From Streptomyces tuirus (GTDB taxonomy: Bacteria > Actinomycetota > Actinomycetes > Streptomycetales > Streptomycetaceae), in NCBI RefSeq assembly GCF_014701095.1, contig NZ_AP023439.1:1662001-1726000 (forward strand): a stretch of 64,000 nucleotides of DNA, given 5' to 3'. Every line of letters starts with the position of its first letter. Position 1 is the stretch's first letter. Shown one piece after another: positions 16,788-25,116 of the stretch. The position numbers were made by a program, and so were the translations under genes. The notes under the pieces were generated by a model, which saw only the letters and a list, made by a program, of their open reading frames with translations, was not told the origin of the DNA and searched no databases.

Positions 16788-18200
16788 ATGGCTGATTCCT
16801 GGGTCAATTCGGCGGAGCGGGTCGGGTTCGACCTGCATCTGGAGCCGGCCGGGCCGGGCGGCGGGCGGGCGGCGCTGACCCGGGCCCTGCGCGAGGCCGT
16901 GCGCAGCGGCCGGCTCGCCCCGGGCACACGGCTGCCGCCGTACCGCTCGCTCGCGGCGGACCTCGGCGTCGCCCGCAACACGGTGGCGGACGCGTACGCG
17001 GAGCTGGTCGCCGAGGGCTGGCTCACGGCCCGGCAGGGCTCGGGGACCAGGGTCGCGGAGCGGGCCGAGCCGCTGCGGCCCGCCGCCCGCGTACCCAAGA
17101 AGGCGCCTCCACGCGCGCGTGGCCCCCGGCACGACCTGAAGCAGGGCACGCCGGACGTCTCGGCGTTCCCGCGCACCGCCTGGCTGGCCTCCTACCGGCG
17201 GGCCCTGCAACAGGCGCCCAACGAGGTGTTCGGGCCGGGCGACCCGGCCGGCCGGCGGGAACTGCGGGAGGCACTCACGGAGTACCTGGCACGCGCGCGT
17301 GGCGTGCGGACCGCGCCGGACCGGATCGTGATCTGCTCCGGTTTCGCGCACGCGCTGCGGCTGCTGTTCGGAGGCGGCGTCCTGCGCGGTCCGCTGGCGG
17401 TGGAGGCGTACGGGCTCGGGTTCCACCGGGCGGTCCTGGCCGCCGCCGGTGTGCGGACCGTGCCGCTCCCCCTCGACGAACACGGGGCGCGGGTCGACCG
17501 GTTGGGGCGCGAGCGGGCGGTGCTGCTCACGCCGGCGCACCAGTTCCCGACCGGTGGGCCGCTGCACCCCGGGCGCCGGGCCGCCCTGATCGACTGGGCG
17601 GGCACGCGGGACGGGCTGGTCCTGGAGGACGACTACGACGGGGAGTTCCGCTACGACCGCAAGCCGGTCGGCGCCGTCCAGGGGCTCGACCCCGAGCGCG
17701 TGATCCACATCGGCTCGGTCAGCAAGAGCCTGTCACCGGCGGTGCGGCTGGGCTGGATGGTGCTCCCCGAGCGGTACGTCGACGCCGTGCTGGCCGCCAA
17801 GGGCGAGCGCGAGGCGTGGGCGAGCGTCCTCGACCAGCTGAGCCTGGCGGACTTCATCGTCTCGGGATCGTACGACCGGCACGTACGCCGGATGCGGCAG
17901 CGGTACCGCGGCCGCCGGGACCGGCTCGTCGCGGCACTGGCCGAGCGCGCGCCGCACATCGAGGTGACCGGCGTGGCGGCCGGGCTGCACGCGGTGCTGC
18001 GGCTGCCGCCCGGCACCGAGGCGTCCGCGGTCAAGGCCGCCGCCTGGCAGGGCGTCGCCCTCGACGGCCTCGCCGCGTTCCGGCACCCGGAGACGGACAT
18101 GCCGGCGGACGACGGGCTCGTGGTCGGGTACGCGACCCCCTCCGAGCACGCCTACGGGCCGGCCCTGGAGGCGCTGTGCGGTGCACTGCCGCCGCCGTGA
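16788..18200 (+). CDS. MocR/PdxR-family PLP-dependent GntR regulator
   Basis: The 470-residue protein joins an N-terminal winged helix-turn-helix (about residues 25-95; LPPYRSLAADLGVARNTVADAYAELVAEGWL) to a class I aminotransferase-like domain (about 115-465) with the PLP-lysine region HIGSVSKSLSPAVRLGW and the aspartate in LEDDYDGEFRYD. The C-terminal part of MocR proteins binds PLP and an amino-type effector; PdxR members control PLP synthesis, others control neighbouring metabolism. No pdxST genes are present, so the likeliest target is the divergent AhpD-like gene 47 bases away and itself. Confidence 0.92.
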   Translation: MADSWVNSAERVGFDLHLEPAGPGGGRAALTRALREAVRSGRLAPGTRLPPYRSLAADLGVARNTVADAYAELVAEGWLTARQGSGTRVAERAEPLRPAARVPKKAPPRARGPRHDLKQGTPDVSAFPRTAWLASYRRALQQAPNEVFGPGDPAGRRELREALTEYLARARGVRTAPDRIVICSGFAHALRLLFGGGVLRGPLAVEAYGLGFHRAVLAAAGVRTVPLPLDEHGARVDRLGRERAVLLTPAHQFPTGGPLHPGRRAALIDWAGTRDGLVLEDDYDGEFRYDRKPVGAVQGLDPERVIHIGSVSKSLSPAVRLGWMVLPERYVDAVLAAKGEREAWASVLDQLSLADFIVSGSYDRHVRRMRQRYRGRRDRLVAALAERAPHIEVTGVAAGLHAVLRLPPGTEASAVKAAAWQGVALDGLAAFRHPETDMPADDGLVVGYATPSEHAYGPALEALCGALPPP

Positions 18201-18235
18201 CCGGCCCGAGACGGGACGTGGAAGACCTCGAACCC

Positions 18236-19048
18236 CTAGCCCTTGCGCCCGACCGCCCCGTAGCCCGGGATCACCCCGTCGTCCTGGCCGGGCACGGGCT
18301 CGCCCAGCTCGGGATGCCAGTGGTGCGGCACCTCGACGCCGGGCTCGACGAGGTCGAGGCCGTCGAAGAAGCGGCTGAACTCCTCACGGGAGCGCAGGGC
18401 CAGGGTGACACCCGCGGCACGCATCTTCTCGGTGGCCGCCTTCGACTCCTCCGGGGTGAAGTCGGCGGTGGCGTGGGTCATCACCAGGTAGCTGCCGGAG
18501 GGCAGTTCGGCGAGCAGCCGGCGGACCAGGTCGTGGGCGCCGTCCTCGTCGGAGACGAAGTGCAGCAGCGCGATGAGCGACAGCGCGACGGGCCGGTTGA
18601 AGTCCAGGACCTTCCTCGCGCCCTCCAGGATGGCGTCCGGGTCGCGCACGTCGGCCTGGAGGTATTCGGTCGCGCCCTCGTCCGTGCCGCGCAGCAGCGC
18701 CGCCGCGTGCGCCAGGACGATGGGGTCGTTGTCGCAGTAGACGACCCGGGCGCCGGGCGCGGCCTCCTGGGCGATCTGGTGGAGGTTGGGCTCGGTCGGG
18801 ATGCCCGTGCCGATGTCCAGGAACTGCCGTACGCCGCTGCGGGCCAGCCAGCGCGTGGCCCGGTGCATGAACGCGCGGTTGACCCGCGCCATCACCGGCA
18901 CCCGGGGGTCGAGGGTGAGCATCTGCCGGCCCATCTCCTCGTCGACCGGGTAGTTGTCCTTTCCGCCGAGGTACCAGTCGTACATCCGCGCGGGATGGGG
19001 TCGGGTCGTGTCGATCTGCACGGCCGACATGGGGTCCTGCCCGGTCAT
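18236..19048 (-). CDS. DUF574/Methyltransf_19-type SAM-dependent methyltransferase
   Basis: The 270-residue protein begins with the family hallmark RPHPARMYDWYLGGKDNYPVDEE, followed by MARVNRAFMHRATRWLA, SAM motif I FLDIGTGIPTEPNLHQIAQ, VVYCDNDPIVLAHA, and the C-terminal EFSRFFDGLDLVEPGV. This family is greatly expanded in Streptomyces and structurally resembles methyltransferases, but substrates are unknown. It lies 77 bases after the DUF397 gene on the same strand, in the common Streptomyces arrangement with an XRE regulator and a DUF397 protein. Confidence 0.93.
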   Translation of the reverse strand: MTGQDPMSAVQIDTTRPHPARMYDWYLGGKDNYPVDEEMGRQMLTLDPRVPVMARVNRAFMHRATRWLARSGVRQFLDIGTGIPTEPNLHQIAQEAAPGARVVYCDNDPIVLAHAAALLRGTDEGATEYLQADVRDPDAILEGARKVLDFNRPVALSLIALLHFVSDEDGAHDLVRRLLAELPSGSYLVMTHATADFTPEESKAATEKMRAAGVTLALRSREEFSRFFDGLDLVEPGVEVPHHWHPELGEPVPGQDDGVIPGYGAVGRKG

Positions 19049-19125
19049 GAGGCTCTCCGTAAGGCACAGAGGGTGGTCAATTCAGCACCGAATCAATGGA
19101 GTCGAACAACAAGACGGCAACCGCG

Positions 19126-19380
19126 TCAGGAGAGCAGGAAGTCCGCCTGCCCCGCCTTTGCTCCTTCTATGAAGGCGGTCATCTCGTCGGTGGTGTAGAT
19201 CAGCGCCGGCCCGTCCGGGTCGGTGGACTGCCGCAGGGCGATCCGGCCGTCGGCGAGTTTCATCGCCTCCAGGCAGTTGCCTCCGTTTCCACCGCTCCAC
19301 GGCTTGTGCCAGCCTTCGCTGCCCAAGTCACGCGCGGGCATGCCGTTGTAGACGTGTTTGCGCGGCTTGATGCGATCCAT
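19126..19380 (-). CDS. DUF397-domain small protein
   Basis: An 84-residue protein with the typical DUF397 pattern: WHKPWSGGNGGNCLEAM near the middle, LADGRIALRQSTDPDGPALIYTTDEMTAFIEGAKAGQ toward the end (DSK/DGP and F-x-x-G-x-K-x-G-x-F/D). DUF397 proteins are small partners encoded beside XRE/DUF5753 regulators such as the WhiJ and AbaA-type loci and are thought to modulate them, possibly as toxin-antitoxin-like pairs. Its ATG abuts the TGA of the regulator gene, implying coupled translation. Confidence 0.93.
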   Translation of the reverse strand: MDRIKPRKHVYNGMPARDLGSEGWHKPWSGGNGGNCLEAMKLADGRIALRQSTDPDGPALIYTTDEMTAFIEGAKAGQADFLLS

Positions 19381-20241
19381 TCACAGCTCCTTGCGGAAAT
19401 CCCGGAGGATCTCCTTCGTGCGATGTGCCGTAGCGGCCTGCGCCGCCATGCGGTCCATGACCTCGAGGTGGGTCGCCACCTCGGTGCGCGCGTCGAGATA
19501 GACCGCGCCGGTCAGGTACTCGCTGTAGACCATGTCCGGCAGTTCGGGCATGGCGAATCGGAACAGCACGAACGGCCCGTACGTGCCCGGGTGCGGCCCG
19601 CGGGCGAACGGGGCGATCTGCAGCGTCACGTTGGGCAGCTTCGTGGCGTCGAGCAGTTTGTCGATCTGGGCGCGCATCACCTCCGGGCCACCGGCCGGGC
19701 GCCGCAGCGCGGTCTCGTCCATCACGACCCAGAGCCGGGGCGCGTCCTCACGGGTGAGCAGGTCCTGGCGCCGCATGCGCAGGGCGACATGGCGCTCGAT
19801 GTCCTCGGGCCGGGTCTGGCCGATGGCGCCCGACCGGAGCACTCCGCGCGCGTAGTCCTCGGTCTGCAGCAACCCGGGGACGAAATGGGGCTCGTAGCTG
19901 CGGATGACACTGGCCGCGCCCTCGAGGCTCACGTACATCGAGAACCAGCCGGGCAGGATGTCGTGGAAACGCTGCCACCAGCCGGGCCTGTTGGCGTCCT
20001 CGGCCAGCCGGACGAAGGCTTCGGCTTCCTCGTCGGAGATGCCGTAGGCCTTGAGGAGCAGTTGCAGATAGGGGATTTTGAGCGCGACCTCGGCCATCTC
20101 CATACGGCGGACCGTGGCGGGGGCGACGCGCAGGATGCGGGCGGCCTCCTCGCGCCTCATCCCCGCGTGTTCCCTCAGGTCCAGCAGGCGTCGGCCGAGC
20201 ACGACCTGACCGACCGTCGGCGCGGACCGCGGTTCACTCAC
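19381..20241 (-). CDS. XRE-type helix-turn-helix regulator (DUF5753 C-terminal domain)
   Basis: The 286-residue protein has an N-terminal HTH_31-like domain (about residues 12-70; LGRRLLDLREHAGMRREEAARILRVAPATVRRME) and a DUF5753 ligand/partner domain from about 95 (MYVSLEGAASVIRSYEPHFVPGLLQTEDYARGVL, RRQDLLTR, VTLQIAPFARG). This is the WhiJ-like architecture used in Streptomyces developmental and antibiotic control. The GTG start is chosen because it follows GGAGGTGGAG; an upstream extension to 20340 is open but lacks a good ribosome site. The protein probably binds the inverted repeats in the divergent intergenic region and acts with the adjacent DUF397 protein. Confidence 0.92.
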   Translation of the reverse strand: MSEPRSAPTVGQVVLGRRLLDLREHAGMRREEAARILRVAPATVRRMEMAEVALKIPYLQLLLKAYGISDEEAEAFVRLAEDANRPGWWQRFHDILPGWFSMYVSLEGAASVIRSYEPHFVPGLLQTEDYARGVLRSGAIGQTRPEDIERHVALRMRRQDLLTREDAPRLWVVMDETALRRPAGGPEVMRAQIDKLLDATKLPNVTLQIAPFARGPHPGTYGPFVLFRFAMPELPDMVYSEYLTGAVYLDARTEVATHLEVMDRMAAQAATAHRTKEILRDFRKEL

Positions 20242-20307
20242 GCTCCACCTCCACGAAGAGTTCTGACGAGCCGGCCGGAAAAGAACGCTGACAGCCCGGC
20301 GGCGCCA

Positions 20308-20361
20308 TTCGAAGACCTTTCGAAGAACCGATCCGAACAACGTTTCGAACTACTCTTCGAC
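20308..20361. promoter_or_regulatory. Spaced TTCGAA palindromes upstream of the XRE gene
   Basis: TTCGAA occurs at 20308-20313, 20319-20324 and 20344-20349, with a TTCGAC near-match at 20356-20361. The spacings of 11, 25 and 12 bases are close to one or two helical turns. Candidate operator array for the XRE regulator; not demonstrated. Confidence 0.4.
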
Positions 20362-20430
20362 GATCTCAACTGGCGCCGCGGGGGGTGCTGTTGCGAGCAG
20401 TGTGCCATGGCCTTCCAGACCGTCATACAG

Positions 20431-20466
20431 CACTCTGCATTTTTCAGAGTGACACTTGCCAAGTGT
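20431..20466. promoter_or_regulatory. Stacked inverted repeats upstream of the anti-sigma-type ATPase gene
   Basis: CACTCTG (20431-20437) and CAGAGTG (20445-20451) flank a 7-base T-rich loop; this is followed at once by ACACTTG-C-CAAGTGT (20452-20466), a perfect 7-bp inverted repeat with a one-base centre. They end 16 bases before the chosen GTG start. Their position suggests operators or a promoter-embedded repressor site for the divergent XRE regulator. Confidence 0.6.
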
Positions 20467-20482
20467 TCACGGCGGGGCGATA

Positions 20483-21253
20483 GTGGCAAGCGTGATTCCG
20501 TCCGCGCCCTTAGGAACAGACGCCGCCGCAAGCCCTCCCGGGCTTGGCGCCGCTCCGGGAGAGGCCCCCCTGGGGGCCGCTGCCGAGCGCCGGTTCCGTT
20601 TCGAGCTGGCCGCACATCCGGGTTCTCCCGCCCAGGCCAGACGCCTGACGCGGGCTCGGCTGACCGGCTGGTCGGTGTGCGAGGACACGTGCGACAGCGC
20701 GGCCCTGGTGGTTTCCGAGCTGGTCACCAACGCCATCGTGCACACGGCGAGCACCCACATAGTGTGCGAGCTGCTCGACGGCGACGACCTGGTGCGGATA
20801 GCCGTGCGCGACGAGGGCTGCGCCCCCGGCCAGCCCCACGCCGCCAGCCGGACACGGCCCGAGGAGGAGCACGGGAGGGGACTGCTCCTCGTCGACGCCC
20901 TCTGTCATTCCTGGGGTGCCCATGAGAACGGCCCCGGGCTGCTGGTCTGGGCCGAGCTGCCACGCACGACGGACACGGCGGACGCCACCGACTCTTTCGA
21001 CACCGCGGACGCCTCCGACTCCCCCGGCACCGCGGACGCCGCGGACTTGCCCGGCACCGCGCACGCCTCCGACTCCCCCGGCACCGCGCACGGTTCGGCC
21101 GGGCCCCGGGGCGATCTGGGCTGGGGCGCCCGCCCCAAGCGGGGTCCGTCCGACGACCCGGACGACGAGAACGAAACCCATCAGGCGCGCCACCTGCACG
21201 GCGCCCCGGCGGTTCCCCCGCAGGGGCACCGCCGAGAGCGGAGGCACGCATGA
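20483..21253 (+). CDS. RsbW-like ATP-binding (HATPase_c_2) regulatory protein with repeat tail
   Basis: A 256-residue protein. Residues about 35-160 form a GHKL ATPase domain of the anti-sigma/serine kinase type: SAALVVSELVTNAIVHT (N-box), VRIAVRDEGCAPG (G1), HGRGLLLVDALCHSWG (G2). About 95 residues follow that are disordered: four and a half copies of a 9-residue Thr/Ala/Asp/Ser repeat, then a charged Asp/Arg/Glu tail. In Streptomyces such stand-alone ATPases are typically encoded next to XRE/DUF397 genes, as here in divergent orientation. GTG at 20483 is preferred; GTG at 20492 is an alternative. Its stop overlaps the next gene (ATGA). Confidence 0.87.
   Translation: MASVIPSAPLGTDAAASPPGLGAAPGEAPLGAAAERRFRFELAAHPGSPAQARRLTRARLTGWSVCEDTCDSAALVVSELVTNAIVHTASTHIVCELLDGDDLVRIAVRDEGCAPGQPHAASRTRPEEEHGRGLLLVDALCHSWGAHENGPGLLVWAELPRTTDTADATDSFDTADASDSPGTADAADLPGTAHASDSPGTAHGSAGPRGDLGWGARPKRGPSDDPDDENETHQARHLHGAPAVPPQGHRRERRHA
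20974..21096 (+). repeat. 27-bp in-frame repeats inside the ATPase gene
   Basis: Four full and one partial 27-base units encode TADATDSFD, TADASDSPG, TADAADLPG, TAHASDSPG and TAHGSAG. The repeats preserve frame and lie outside the ATPase fold, so copy number could vary without destroying the enzyme domain. Confidence 0.85.
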
Positions 21254-21684
21254 GCCCGGTGCGGGGTGCGCGTGTACTGCACCTGGACACGCTGGTGCGC
21301 GTCCGGCGCGGACTGCGTACGCCCGGCCCCGCCCTGCGGCTGCCCGTGCCCGACGGCATGACCGCCCCGCTCGGCTGCGACGCGGTCGCCGTCCCCGCCC
21401 GCGTCGGCCCGCTGGTCATGCCGCGGCTGCCCCGCGTGGGCTGCGTCTACGCCGACGACACGCACTGGTGGTGGCTGGTGCCGGCCGATTCCGACCACGC
21501 CCTGGAATGGCCCGCCCCGGCGCGGTACGTCACCGGCGCGGTCGTCCCGGACCTGCCGGAGTTCCCCGAGCTGATCCACCGCCCTGACGGCACGCTTCCG
21601 TACACCCCGCCGATCCCCCTCTACCTGGCACTGTGCCGCGTGACGGGAACAGCCCCGTCCTGGTCACGCCCGGTCAGCGCGTAG
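21250..21684 (+). CDS. Conserved hypothetical protein coupled to the ATPase gene
   Basis: A 144-residue protein of unknown function whose ATG overlaps the ATPase stop by four bases. It contains a striking DDTHWWWLVPADSDHALEWP segment in the middle, a Pro-rich C-terminal half (LPYTPPIPLYLALC) and no signal peptide or membrane helix. It may be a small partner of the ATP-binding protein, an inference from coupling only. The 21685-21939 gap after it is Pro/Thr-codon-like and holds no gene I can support. Confidence 0.75.
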   Translation: MSPVRGARVLHLDTLVRVRRGLRTPGPALRLPVPDGMTAPLGCDAVAVPARVGPLVMPRLPRVGCVYADDTHWWWLVPADSDHALEWPAPARYVTGAVVPDLPEFPELIHRPDGTLPYTPPIPLYLALCRVTGTAPSWSRPVSA

Positions 21685-21939
21685 GCGGCACACGCCCCCC
21701 GCTCACGCCATCGCCTTCCCACGGAACCGGCCTGTGCACGAGTCCCTCACGGAGGACCCCGGCGCGGCCCTCCACTCCCGCACCACCCCACACCCCCGCG
21801 CCGCCCCGCACCTCCCCCGGTCAGGTCGTGCGCCCGCGCGCATCCGGCACCCCGGCCCGCGCCCTGCCCCGGCGGACGTCCGCCCCGCGATAGTGGCCGT
21901 TCGTTCATGTGCGGATCCGGACGAGGAGGTCGGTCGACG

Positions 21940-23895
21940 GTGGGGAAAAAGCGGACCGCGCCGGAGGTGTCCGAGTCGGAGCGGCTGCTCTTCGGCGGGC
22001 CGCTGCGCTACGACATGGGCTGGAACCAGCACGCCGACGCGTTCCTGGAGCTGAACTTCCGCGCCATGATCACCCGGCTGCCGTCCCTGCTCGCGTCCAG
22101 CCTGGAGCTCGCCCGGCAGGCCGACCGGGCCGCCGCGCGGATCGTGCTGGCAGCCGAGGCGGGCCGGGGCGTGGCGCAGGCGGTGGCCCTGCTCGCCGTC
22201 AACAGCGTGCTGGCCGGGCTGATGGGCGGCGGCCCGATCGACGACCGGCTGCGCGGAACCGTGCCCGCCCTGGTCACGGTGGCCGCCGTGATGTTCCTCG
22301 CCGCCCTCCTGCGGGCCGCGAGCACCTACGCCACCGGCCGGCTGGAGCCCAAGGTGGAGCGGGTGGCGACCGAGCGGTACCTGGAGCGGGCCGCGGCCGT
22401 GGAGCTGGCCGCGATCGAGGACCACGCCTTCCACAAGCTGCTCGACACCGCGCAGTACGGTGCCGCGTCCGCGCGCCGGATGATCTCCTACGGCACGCGC
22501 GTGATCAACGCGATGATCTCCCTGGTCGCGGCGGCGGGCGTACTGACCGTGCTGCACCCCGCCCTGCTGCCGCTGCTGGTCACGATGACCCTGCCGAGCG
22601 CCTGGAGCGCGCTGACCGTCGCCCGGCGGCGCTACGAGTCCTTCCACGCCTGGGTCCAGCACGCCCGCGCGGGCCGGCTGCTCGGCACCCTGCTGATCGA
22701 GCCCGAGGCGGCCCCCGAGATCCGGGTGCACGGGGTGGGCTCCTTCCTGCTGCGGCACTTCCGCGCGATGTCCGAGACGGCCGAGGCCGAGCAGGCCCGC
22801 CTGGCCGGGCTCGCCGCCCGCACGGGCCTGATCGCGGCGGCGTGGACGGGCCTGGCGACGGTGGCGACGTACGCGACGCTGGGCGGGCTGCTGCTGGCGG
22901 GCGCGATGGCCCTGTCGGTGGCGGGTACGGCCGTGATCGCGATCCGGACCGGGTCACAGAGCCTCGACACGCTCGTGGTGGAGGTCAACGCGCTGCACGA
23001 GGAGGCACTCTTCGTCGGCGATCTGCAACGGCTGTACACCGAGGCCGACCAGTGGGCGATCCCGGTTGGAGGCGCGCCGCTGCCGGAGGACCCGCGCGAG
23101 ATCCGCTTCGAGAACGTCACGTTCCGCTACCCGGGCGACTCGGCCCGGCCCGCCCTCGACGACGTGACGCTGAACCTGCCGCTCGGCCGCATCATCGCGC
23201 TGGTCGGCGAGAACGGCTCCGGCAAGACCACCCTGGTCAAGCTCCTCGCCGGGCTCTACAAGCCGGAGCGGGGACGGATCCTGTGGGACGACGTCGACGC
23301 GGCGACCGCCGACCGGCACCGGCTGGCCGAGCGGATCGCGATGGTGGCGCAGGACTTCAAGCGGTGGCCGTTCACAGCCCGGGTGAACGTCGCCCTGGGC
23401 CGTCCCTCGGTGCCCCTGTGCGAGGACCGGCTGGCCGCGTCGGTCGCCGAGGCGGGGGCGGAGGCGGTCATCGCGGACCTGCCGCGCGGGCTGGACACGC
23501 TGCTCGCCCGCAACTTCAGCGGCGGGCACGAGCTGTCGGGCGGCCAGTGGCAGCGGCTCGGCATCGCCAGGGCGGCCTACCGCAGGGGCCGCATCCTGAT
23601 CGTGGACGAGCCGACGGCGGCCCTGGACGCCCGGGCCGAGCTGGAGGTCTTCGAGCGGATCCGCGCCCTGGCCGACAGCGGCCAGACGGTCGTGCTGATC
23701 ACCCACCGGCTGGCGTCCGTGCGGCACGCGGATCTGGTGCACGTCCTGGACCAGGGCCGGCTCGTGGAGTCCGGCACGCCGGACGAGCTGCTGGCCACCG
23801 GTGGGCTCTACGCCGAGCTGTACGCGCTCCAGGCGGAGCAGTTCGCCCCGTCACCCGCGCCGGTCCGGAAGGTGCCGGCGCCGAAGGCGGGCTGA
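21940..23895 (+). CDS. ABC transporter, fused permease-ATPase (exporter type)
   Basis: A 651-residue half-transporter. An N-terminal membrane domain of about six helices spans roughly residues 65-330, with hydrophobic stretches such as VPALVTVAAVMFLAALLRAA and VINAMISLVAAAGVLTVL. The nucleotide-binding domain (about 375-620) has Walker A GENGSGKTT, Q-loop MVAQDFKRW, signature LSGGQ, Walker B ILIVDEPTAALD and H-loop ITHR. The GTG follows GAGGAGG by ten bases; an ATG 33 bases upstream is an alternative. No partner half-transporter is adjacent, so it probably homodimerises. The substrate is unknown; the fold is that of lipid, peptide or drug exporters. Confidence 0.92.
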   Translation: MGKKRTAPEVSESERLLFGGPLRYDMGWNQHADAFLELNFRAMITRLPSLLASSLELARQADRAAARIVLAAEAGRGVAQAVALLAVNSVLAGLMGGGPIDDRLRGTVPALVTVAAVMFLAALLRAASTYATGRLEPKVERVATERYLERAAAVELAAIEDHAFHKLLDTAQYGAASARRMISYGTRVINAMISLVAAAGVLTVLHPALLPLLVTMTLPSAWSALTVARRRYESFHAWVQHARAGRLLGTLLIEPEAAPEIRVHGVGSFLLRHFRAMSETAEAEQARLAGLAARTGLIAAAWTGLATVATYATLGGLLLAGAMALSVAGTAVIAIRTGSQSLDTLVVEVNALHEEALFVGDLQRLYTEADQWAIPVGGAPLPEDPREIRFENVTFRYPGDSARPALDDVTLNLPLGRIIALVGENGSGKTTLVKLLAGLYKPERGRILWDDVDAATADRHRLAERIAMVAQDFKRWPFTARVNVALGRPSVPLCEDRLAASVAEAGAEAVIADLPRGLDTLLARNFSGGHELSGGQWQRLGIARAAYRRGRILIVDEPTAALDARAELEVFERIRALADSGQTVVLITHRLASVRHADLVHVLDQGRLVESGTPDELLATGGLYAELYALQAEQFAPSPAPVRKVPAPKAG

Positions 23896-23904
23896 CGGCA
23901 CACC

Positions 23905-24087
23905 TCAGGCGGTGGCGTCGGCGACGTCCCCGCTGCGCACGATCACCAGGAACATGTCCGTGGCGAGGTCCATGACGACCTCGGCGGGCAGGCCTTCGCT
24001 TCGCCGCGCCTGCGCGAACTCCTCCGCAGGCCAGGAGCCACGCGGCCCACCGGCGGGAAAGCGCTCGAGCACCGTTCGCCCGTTCAC
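23905..24087 (-). CDS. Small conserved hypothetical protein
   Basis: A 60-residue protein beginning VNGRTVLERFPAG from a GTG preceded by GGAGG at good spacing. It contains an acidic hydrophobic C-terminal half (PAEVVMDLATDMFLVIVRSGDVADATA) that could form a helix-strand unit. I recognise no family. The ribosome site, codon bias and clean ends support it. The 24088-24230 stretch upstream is relatively AT-rich and contains CGTTCACCGCCAAGTGTGA, probably promoter sequence. Confidence 0.6.
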   Translation of the reverse strand: MNGRTVLERFPAGGPRGSWPAEEFAQARRSEGLPAEVVMDLATDMFLVIVRSGDVADATA

Positions 24088-24230
24088 CCTGCACCTCCAT
24101 GTAGCGCTGTACTCGTAGAGTTAAACGCCAACCATGGGGTGAACGGCCCGCGAAGTGACGGTTCTGAGACGTAGTTGACACGCGTTCACCGCCAAGTGTG
24201 ACCAGCCTCTCAGCCTATTGGCGGATGTGT

Positions 24231-24932
24231 TCACTTTCCGTACCAGTCGTCGTACTCGTCGTGATACCGGATGCGCTCACTTCCCGCAGGCGCCCCATAG
24301 GCCGACGCGCGCCCCTTGGGCTCCTCCCACTCCTCCTGCCGGCCGAGTGCGGTGAGGTCCAGCAGGCTGGTCGTCGAGCCCAGGCCGTCGAGGCCGCGCT
24401 CGTACGTCGTGTACGTGTGGAAGACCCGGTCACGCTCCCGCAGGAAGCAGCTGAGGCCGGGCCGCTCGACCAGCTCGCCCTCCCGCGCCAGGGTCACGTC
24501 GAAGTCGCGGTTGAAGCCGCTGCCGCACGACGAGTACCAGGGAAGCGTCCAGCCCATCCGCGCCTTGAACGGCAGGATCTTCGGGTAGGGCGCGCGGGAC
24601 ACGGCGGCGAACGACGTACCGCGAGCGTGGAGATGGGCGAGATGCCCCACTTGGTCCAGGAATGCGGAGCAGCTGCGGCAGCCCGCGTCCCACTCGGGCG
24701 CGAACATGAAGTGGTAGACGACGAGCTGGCGCCGGCCGTCGAACAACTCGAGCAGGGTGGCCTTGCCGTCCCCGCCCTCGAAGACGTACTCCTCCTCGAC
24801 CTCCACCATGGGCAGCCCGCGCCGCTCGGCGTTGAGCGCGTCCCGCGCGCGGGTGGCGGCCTTCTCCTTGAGCAGCAGTTCCGCGCGCGCCGCGCGCCAC
24901 TCGCCGCGCGAGACGATCTCCGGAAGCGACAT
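24231..24932 (-). CDS. DUF899 thioredoxin-fold protein
   Basis: A 233-residue member of the DUF899 family, often annotated as thioredoxin-like or dithiol-disulfide isomerase. It contains the conserved LVVYHFMFAPEWDAGCRSCS with a CxxC-type pair, FAAVSRAPYPKILPFKARMGW, PWYSSCGSGFNRDF, and the closing RIRYHDEYDDWYG. The function is not established. It is preceded on the same strand by a broken amidohydrolase gene, and its own promoter probably lies in 24933-25116. Confidence 0.9.
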   Translation of the reverse strand: MSLPEIVSRGEWRAARAELLLKEKAATRARDALNAERRGLPMVEVEEEYVFEGGDGKATLLELFDGRRQLVVYHFMFAPEWDAGCRSCSAFLDQVGHLAHLHARGTSFAAVSRAPYPKILPFKARMGWTLPWYSSCGSGFNRDFDVTLAREGELVERPGLSCFLRERDRVFHTYTTYERGLDGLGSTTSLLDLTALGRQEEWEEPKGRASAYGAPAGSERIRYHDEYDDWYGK

Positions 24933-25116
24933 GGGCCCTCCTGTGACAACGGTCCGTCGGGGGTGGTGACCGCCGGGAGAAGCGGAACTCATCGCTGCCC
25001 GGAAGAATTTCCGGAATCTCGTCGATGCGGACGCGGCGGCCGTCAGGTGTCGTACCGCGAATGCGCCGGCCTAGCGCGATGCTGCCGGCGCGCTCCCTGT
25101 GCCGGTGCCGTGGCCG

